The position numbers and the translations under genes are program-made. Below the pieces are notes generated by a model, which worked only from the letters and a program-made list of their open reading frames with translations, made no database searches and was not told the origin of the DNA. From JBFMGS01 sp040752635 (GTDB taxonomy: Bacteria; Bacillota; SHA-98; UBA4971), in NCBI GenBank assembly GCA_040752635.1, contig JBFMGS010000033.1, positions 1 through 26,321 on the forward strand: DNA of 26,321 nt, written 5' to 3'. Shown here piece by piece: positions 22,541-26,321 of this stretch. Within the stretch, counting starts at the first letter, position 1; every line of letters begins with the position of its first letter.

Positions 22541-23587
22541 ATGAGTCAGGGGGCTCAGCTTACCGAAATACGCAAGCGGGCCAAGGAGAGGATGGGCGGC
22601 ATCTGCCGGGTGTGCCGGGTATGCGACGGGAGGACGTGCGCGGGGGAAATACCGGGGATGGGCGGGATCGGTTCGGGGGCGGGCTTTATCCGAAATGTAG
22701 AGGCCCTGGCCTCCGTGAAGCTCAACATGAGGACCCTGCACGAGGCTTCGGCGCCAGACCTTCGGATTTCCCTTTTCGGACAGCCTCTCAGCCTGCCGGT
22801 GCTGGGAGCACCCGTTGCAGGGGCGAAGATCAACTTCCGAGGGCTAGTCGGCGAAAAGGAACTTGCCACTGCGATCGTCGGAGGCTGTCTGGACGCAGGT
22901 ACTTTAGCAATGACGGGGGACGGGGGATACCCGGAAGTGTTTGAATCAGGGATTGCTGTTCTTCGCGAACTGGGCGGACGCGGCATCCCGGTAATCAAGC
23001 CCGGCCCGAACCAGGACATCATCAGAAAACTCAAGATAGCAGAGGAGGTGGGGGCACTCGCGGTCGGGGTGGACGTGGATGCCGCCGGCTTTGTGAATAT
23101 GAGGCTTCTTGGCGCGCCGGTGGGGCCCAAGTCTCCGAAGGAATTGCGTGAGCTCACAAGGGCCACGCGGTTGCCCGTGATCTTAAAGGGCATCATGACC
23201 CGCGACGAGGCGGAGATCGCGGCGGAGTGTGGGGCCGCGGGGATAGTCGTGTCGAACCACGGCGGGCGCGCTCTGGATCATACAGCGGGGGTTGCGGACG
23301 TGCTGAGCGAGGTCGCGAAGCCAGTCAAAGGTAGGATCCTTGTTCTGGCAGATGGAGCCGTTCGAACCGGCGTGGATGTCCTGAAGTATCTGGCGCTCGG
23401 CGCAGACGCGGTCCTTGTAGGCCGCCCGCTGGCTGTCGGCGCCTTCGGCGGCGGGCGTGAGGGGGTCAGGTGCATCATCGATTCGATCCGTGAAGACCTT
23501 GGAGTGGCAATGATTCTGACAGGCTGTGCGTCCATCGCCGACATAGGGCCGCGCGTTCTTGCGGCGACATCCGCAACTGGCTCGTGA
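22541..23587 (+). CDS. FMN-dependent alpha-hydroxy-acid dehydrogenase-like protein with N-terminal Cys cluster
   Basis: A 348-residue TIM-barrel protein of the glycolate/lactate oxidase family. FMN and substrate residues of the barrel end are present: K216 in ILKGIM, H240 and R243 in SNHGGRALDH, D178/D180 in VDVD, and DGAVRTGVD and VGRPLA for phosphate. The N-terminus is unusual. It lacks the FDYY-type tyrosine and has C22, C25, C28 and C33 (ICRVCRVCDGRTC), spaced CxxCxxCx4C. The barrel tyrosine of QLYV is also replaced (KPGPNQD). Electron transfer to an iron-sulfur centre instead of oxygen is plausible, but this is inference. Its substrate is unknown. GGGGGAGA precedes ATG 22541. It stands between a hairpin and azlCD and may be a single-gene unit. 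Confidence 0.85.
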   Translation: MSQGAQLTEIRKRAKERMGGICRVCRVCDGRTCAGEIPGMGGIGSGAGFIRNVEALASVKLNMRTLHEASAPDLRISLFGQPLSLPVLGAPVAGAKINFRGLVGEKELATAIVGGCLDAGTLAMTGDGGYPEVFESGIAVLRELGGRGIPVIKPGPNQDIIRKLKIAEEVGALAVGVDVDAAGFVNMRLLGAPVGPKSPKELRELTRATRLPVILKGIMTRDEAEIAAECGAAGIVVSNHGGRALDHTAGVADVLSEVAKPVKGRILVLADGAVRTGVDVLKYLALGADAVLVGRPLAVGAFGGGREGVRCIIDSIREDLGVAMILTGCASIADIGPRVLAATSATGS

Positions 23588-23669
23588 CCTGTTGCTTGAT
23601 TGTGTCTATCTGGCGCCGCCCGGACCAGCATGTGGAGTTTTGACCTATCGTTGACAGATTACCTGGGCC

Positions 23670-23690
23670 CCAGACGGGGACTGCGTCTGG
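23670..23690 (+). promoter_or_regulatory. Hairpin touching the azlC ribosome binding site
   Basis: CCAGACG (23670-23676) pairs with CGTCTGG (23684-23690) over a 7-nt loop. The last two G of the stem are the first two of the azlC Shine-Dalgarno GGAGGA (23689-23694), so folding could reduce ribosome access. Confidence 0.45.
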
Positions 23691-23703
23691 AGGAAGCATA
23701 TTG

Positions 23704-24426
23704 ATGAAAGCTTGTTCGACCGCCGGCCCCCGGGAGACGCGGGGCAGGTTCGTCTCGGGAGCAAAACTTGCCATTCCAATCGTCATGGGATATGTACCGA
23801 TCGGTCTTGCGTACGGGGTGATAGCTCGGCATTCGGGCCTTTCGCCGTACGAGGCCACCCTCATGTCAATCCTGGTGTTCGCCGGATCCTCGCAGTTCAT
23901 CGCCTGTGGAATGTTCTCCGCAGGAGCTGGTGCCGCGGCCATCGTGACCACAACGTTGCTTGTGAACCTCCGCCACGTTCTCTTCAGCATGTCGCTGATT
24001 CCGAGGCTCGGGCATCTTTCCAGGCCTCTCCTGGCCCTTGTGTCTTTCGGGGTAACCGACGAGTCATACGGGGTCGCGGTGGCGCGTTTTCCGCCGGACC
24101 AACCGGCCGACTGGCACGAGGTGGCGGGGCTCAACTTCACCGCCTACGCGGCGTGGGTGATTAGTTCGTTCCTGGGAGCGACGCTCGGTGCTGCCGTCCA
24201 AGATGGCTCGAGGTTCGGTATAGACTTCGCACTGCCTGCGATGTTCATATGTCTTCTGCTGATGCAGGTGAAAAGCCGTACCTCGATTGTGGTGGCCCTT
24301 ACGGGCGGCCTCCTGGCCGTGCTCATCGCAGTATCGCCGTTAGGCGCCTGGAGCACCGTGGTGGCGACCATGCTTGCGGCCGCGGTGGGTGCTCTAGTTG
24401 AGCCCCTTACGGCTTCAGGACGTTAG
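23704..24426 (+). CDS. azlC: AzlC-family branched-chain amino acid exporter, large subunit
   Basis: A 240-residue membrane protein of the AzlC/YgaZ family. Family features are GAKLAIPIVMGYVPIGLAYG near the N-terminus, FAGSSQFIACGMF, LVNLRHVLFSMSL and VTDESYGVA. About seven to eight membrane helices can be seen. With AzlD it exports branched-chain amino acids or analogs in studied systems. ATG 23704 lies 9 nt after GGAGGA; TTG 23701 directly before it is less likely. A small hairpin overlaps the ribosome site. AzlD follows after 125 bp, farther than the usual overlap. Confidence 0.93.
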   Translation: MKACSTAGPRETRGRFVSGAKLAIPIVMGYVPIGLAYGVIARHSGLSPYEATLMSILVFAGSSQFIACGMFSAGAGAAAIVTTTLLVNLRHVLFSMSLIPRLGHLSRPLLALVSFGVTDESYGVAVARFPPDQPADWHEVAGLNFTAYAAWVISSFLGATLGAAVQDGSRFGIDFALPAMFICLLLMQVKSRTSIVVALTGGLLAVLIAVSPLGAWSTVVATMLAAAVGALVEPLTASGR

Positions 24427-24551
24427 CCCCCGGCGTCTCAGTCCTAAGCCATTGCGCAGAGGGATATTCGCCAGGAGGATTCACGCGCCGAAAGGCGGCG
24501 CGAACTCTTTGGCGATTAACTCAGCAAACGATCGGAAGGTTGGTACCGTCA

Positions 24552-24896
24552 ATGGTGAACCCGAGAATACTTGCCATCATAGTCGCTATGTTTGCTGTAA
24601 CATACCCTTCGAGGGCTTTGCCGCTCGTGGCTCTTTCCCGCGTGCAGATGCCCTCATGGCTCAAGAACTGGCTCTCGCACGTGCCGGTGGCGGTGCTTGC
24701 GTCGCTCGCCGCGTCGAGCGTGCTCGTGGCAGACGGAAGGCTGGTGCCCGCTTCGGGAAACGTCTATCTCTTGGCCTCTCTTCCGACGCTTGTTGTGGCT
24801 GCCAGGACTAGAAGCCTGGTGCTTTCCGTCATAGTAGGAATGGTCACTGTTATGATCTTGCGTGCGCTGAACATCGGCACTTCCTTTGCCTGGTGA
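24552..24896 (+). CDS. azlD: AzlD-family branched-chain amino acid exporter, small subunit
   Basis: A 114-residue membrane protein with three to four helices. It has the family pattern RILAIIVAMFAVTYPSRALP, then the VPVAVLASLAASSVL stretch, YLLASLPTLVVAARTRSLVLSV and a final VMILRAL segment. It works as the small partner of AzlC. ATG 24552 is preceded by GGAAGG; the upstream TTG 24540 is less likely. The 125 bp between azlC and azlD contain no gene or clear terminator, so cotranscription is probable. A minus-strand ABC unit converges on it 54 bp downstream. Confidence 0.9.
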   Translation: MVNPRILAIIVAMFAVTYPSRALPLVALSRVQMPSWLKNWLSHVPVAVLASLAASSVLVADGRLVPASGNVYLLASLPTLVVAARTRSLVLSVIVGMVTVMILRALNIGTSFAW

Positions 24897-24950
24897 GATC
24901 CGCTTCGCGTCGAGCTGCCAGTTGAGTTTGGGGGCGGTGGGCAAGAGAGA

Positions 24951-25724
24951 TCAGGGAAGATGCTCTCTTTTAAACTTCCCGTATCCGCCAACCAAGATCG
25001 CGATAGACAGGATGAGAGTGACGATGCCGGGCCTGAGAAACATAAAGACAGCCCGTTCGTTCGCTGGTGTAGCAAGAAAAGAGCTGATGTTGGCAGCGAG
25101 AGTTGAAGGCAGGTAGGGCCCTACGGATGATCGACTCAGGAGCGAACCCACCAGCATCGTCAGGAAGAATGCCAGAAGCCCTACACCCCCTGCGGCAAGG
25201 GAGCTCTGTAGGGTCATGGAACTTGCAAATGTAACCGCAAGAATAAACTCAGCGTACACCAGGGTAGAGAGAGCTGCAAGAATGACACCAGCCGGTTCTG
25301 CCCTGCCCAGGAGAGTCCACGTATAGACGTACGCCAGGGTTGTAAACAGAGCGATGCCACTAGCGACTCCTCCGGACAGCACGAAAAGTTTGGCCCCGAC
25401 GTAAGCCTTCCTGGAGACAGGCTTCGTGAGGATGAATGTGGCCACTCCGATACCCTTCTCGCTTGCCACTGCGCCCATGGTTATCGCTATGATGACGAAG
25501 ACCCCGATCTCGAGTATGTCCCCGAGAAACTGGCCCATGGCCTGCGCGGCCGAAGGGGGAGGCATTGTTATCGTGATACCTGTGGCGAAACGCTGGAGGA
25601 TCTGCCCCATGTACTTCGTAGTAAGCGGGTCTGCCAGTGAAAAGAACAGGAGTGTAAGATAAAGAGCAGGCAGCCGAAAAGATCTCCAGTTCTGTCTTAG
25701 CTCTTTCTTGATAAGGGATAGCAT
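24951..25724 (-). CDS. ABC-2 type transporter permease
   Basis: A 257-residue permease starting MLSLIKKELRQNWRSFRL, with a first membrane helix at about 20-33. After an external loop rich in Pro and Ala come five more helices, including EIGVFVIIAITMGAVASEKGIGV and the KPVSRKAYVGAKL coupling segment typical of ABC-2 (NatB/EcsB-like) exporters. The C-terminal half ends IVTLILSIAILVGGYGKF. ATG 25724 is chosen because GGGGAG lies 6-7 nt upstream on the minus strand; the longer frame reaching 25853 overlaps the ATPase gene. It starts 1 bp after the ATPase stop. The substrate cannot be read from sequence. Confidence 0.88.
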   Translation of the reverse strand: MLSLIKKELRQNWRSFRLPALYLTLLFFSLADPLTTKYMGQILQRFATGITITMPPPSAAQAMGQFLGDILEIGVFVIIAITMGAVASEKGIGVATFILTKPVSRKAYVGAKLFVLSGGVASGIALFTTLAYVYTWTLLGRAEPAGVILAALSTLVYAEFILAVTFASSMTLQSSLAAGGVGLLAFFLTMLVGSLLSRSSVGPYLPSTLAANISSFLATPANERAVFMFLRPGIVTLILSIAILVGGYGKFKREHLP

Positions 25725-25725
25725 A

Positions 25726-26321
25726 TCAGACTCCCCTCTCGGCGTCCTTGCCTTCGGCAATCCTGAGGAACACGCTTTCGAGGTCGGCTTTGGACCTGGA
25801 GTACTCCCTGACCCTGAGGCCTTGCTGGACCAGGTGGACGAGCGTTTCCCCAACGGCAGTTTCTATCTGGGTCGGCGCAACATCCACGTACACAACGCCG
25901 GGTTCTTCGCTTTCTGTGACTCTCGATACCCACGGCAACCCGCGTAGTACCTCACAAGCTCTGACCAGGTTGGTTCCGCCGAACCCTATTCTCAGCCTAT
26001 CGGGTGCGTACCTGGTCAGCACCTCATCCATGGCCCCTTCAAGCACCTTTTGGCCGTCCTTCAGCATAACCAGAAGGTCCGATATGCGTTCCACATCGTC
26101 CAGGATGTGGCTGGAAAAGAAGACCGTCGCCTTGCCCTTCAGCCTCCGCAGGACATCGAAGACCTCTCTACGGCCTTCCGGGTCCAGCGAAGAGACAGGC
26201 TCGTCAAGGATAAACAACTCGGGTTCTGGAAGGAAACTCACAGCAAGCCCCAGGCGCTGTTTCATTCCCCGGGAATACGTTGCCACGCTCTGCCTTCTTG
26301 CGTGTTCGAGGTGAAAGGCCT
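25726..26321 (-). CDS. ABC transporter ATP-binding protein (5' partial)
   Basis: The C-terminal 197 or so residues of an exporter ATPase; the Walker A part lies beyond the right edge. The frame is open to the last base (AFHLEHARRQSVATYSRGMK). The signature motif reads YSRGMKQRLGLA, Walker B is LFILDEP with the D-loop SSLDPEG, and the H-loop is in FFSSHILDDVE. A C-terminal regulatory domain of about 95 residues follows and ends LESVFLRIAEG, as in NatA/DRA-type ATPases. GTG 26286 is not the real start because the motif is preceded by coding sequence. It is coupled to the downstream permease. Confidence 0.92.
   Translation of the reverse strand, partial: AFHLEHARRQSVATYSRGMKQRLGLAVSFLPEPELFILDEPVSSLDPEGRREVFDVLRRLKGKATVFFSSHILDDVERISDLLVMLKDGQKVLEGAMDEVLTRYAPDRLRIGFGGTNLVRACEVLRGLPWVSRVTESEEPGVVYVDVAPTQIETAVGETLVHLVQQGLRVREYSRSKADLESVFLRIAEGKDAERGV

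Noticed and set aside
1..26321. tRNA genes and CRISPR arrays
   Set aside because: No T-loop/acceptor patterns or regularly spaced repeats were seen on either strand; the only tandem repeats are the IS21 ends and small leader repeats.

Overview
The window looks like a scaffold from a GC-rich member of the Bacillota (Firmicutes), probably an anaerobic clostridial or Limnochordia-type lineage. The main evidence is gene order: mscS, DUF951, ychF, rpsF-ssb-rpsR, a MazG-like gene, DUF2232 (YybS), rplI, lonC, dnaB and purA. This is the Firmicutes block related to the B. subtilis yyaF-rpsF-ssb-rpsR and yybS-rplI-dnaC-purA regions. Strong Shine-Dalgarno sequences, frequent GTG and TTG starts, and ATGA overlaps fit the same group. 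Two runs of exactly 100 N (2035-2134 and 9304-9403) look like scaffold-gap placeholders, so true distances there are unknown.

Region 1 (1-4878) is a lipoate-assembly module. Two radical-SAM proteins of the split lipoyl synthase type (LipS1/LipS2-like) are followed, across the first gap, by a LipM-type octanoyltransferase. A MOFRL-family glycerate 2-kinase and a thioredoxin-type arsenate reductase come next with overlapping ends. Together the first three would attach an octanoyl chain to a carrier such as GcvH and then insert two sulfurs. Classical LipA is not seen here.

Region 2 (4977-16640) is the conserved housekeeping block: a YvlD-type membrane protein, an MscS channel, DUF951, YchF, S6-SSB-S18, a MazG-like protein, DUF2232, L9, LonC, DnaB and PurA. 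The DHH phosphodiesterase gdpP, often found between DUF2232 and rplI, is absent; those two genes overlap by 4 bp. Several leaders carry structure: a near-consensus promoter and hairpins before rpsF, a pair of mutually exclusive hairpins covering the rpsR ribosome binding site, and a leader of about 300 nt before purA.

Region 3 (about 16740-20876) is a plastic accessory segment. It holds a large SF2 helicase fragment missing its ATP-binding N-terminus and its C-terminus, an IS21-family fragment, the 5' end of an IS3-family element cut by the IS21 terminus, and what looks like the 5' half of a group II intron with no reverse transcriptase. It ends in an intact-looking MntA/HepT (nucleotidyltransferase/HEPN) toxin-antitoxin pair.

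Region 4 (20877-26321) holds a TetR regulator with two overlapping palindromes upstream, followed by an ABC exporter operon collapsed by an internal deletion (start of the ATPase joined to the end of the permease). After it come a 40-residue membrane protein, a strong hairpin, an atypical FMN-dependent alpha-hydroxy-acid dehydrogenase with an N-terminal cysteine cluster, an AzlC/AzlD branched-chain amino acid exporter pair, and on the minus strand an ABC-2 permease and ATPase that runs off the right edge.
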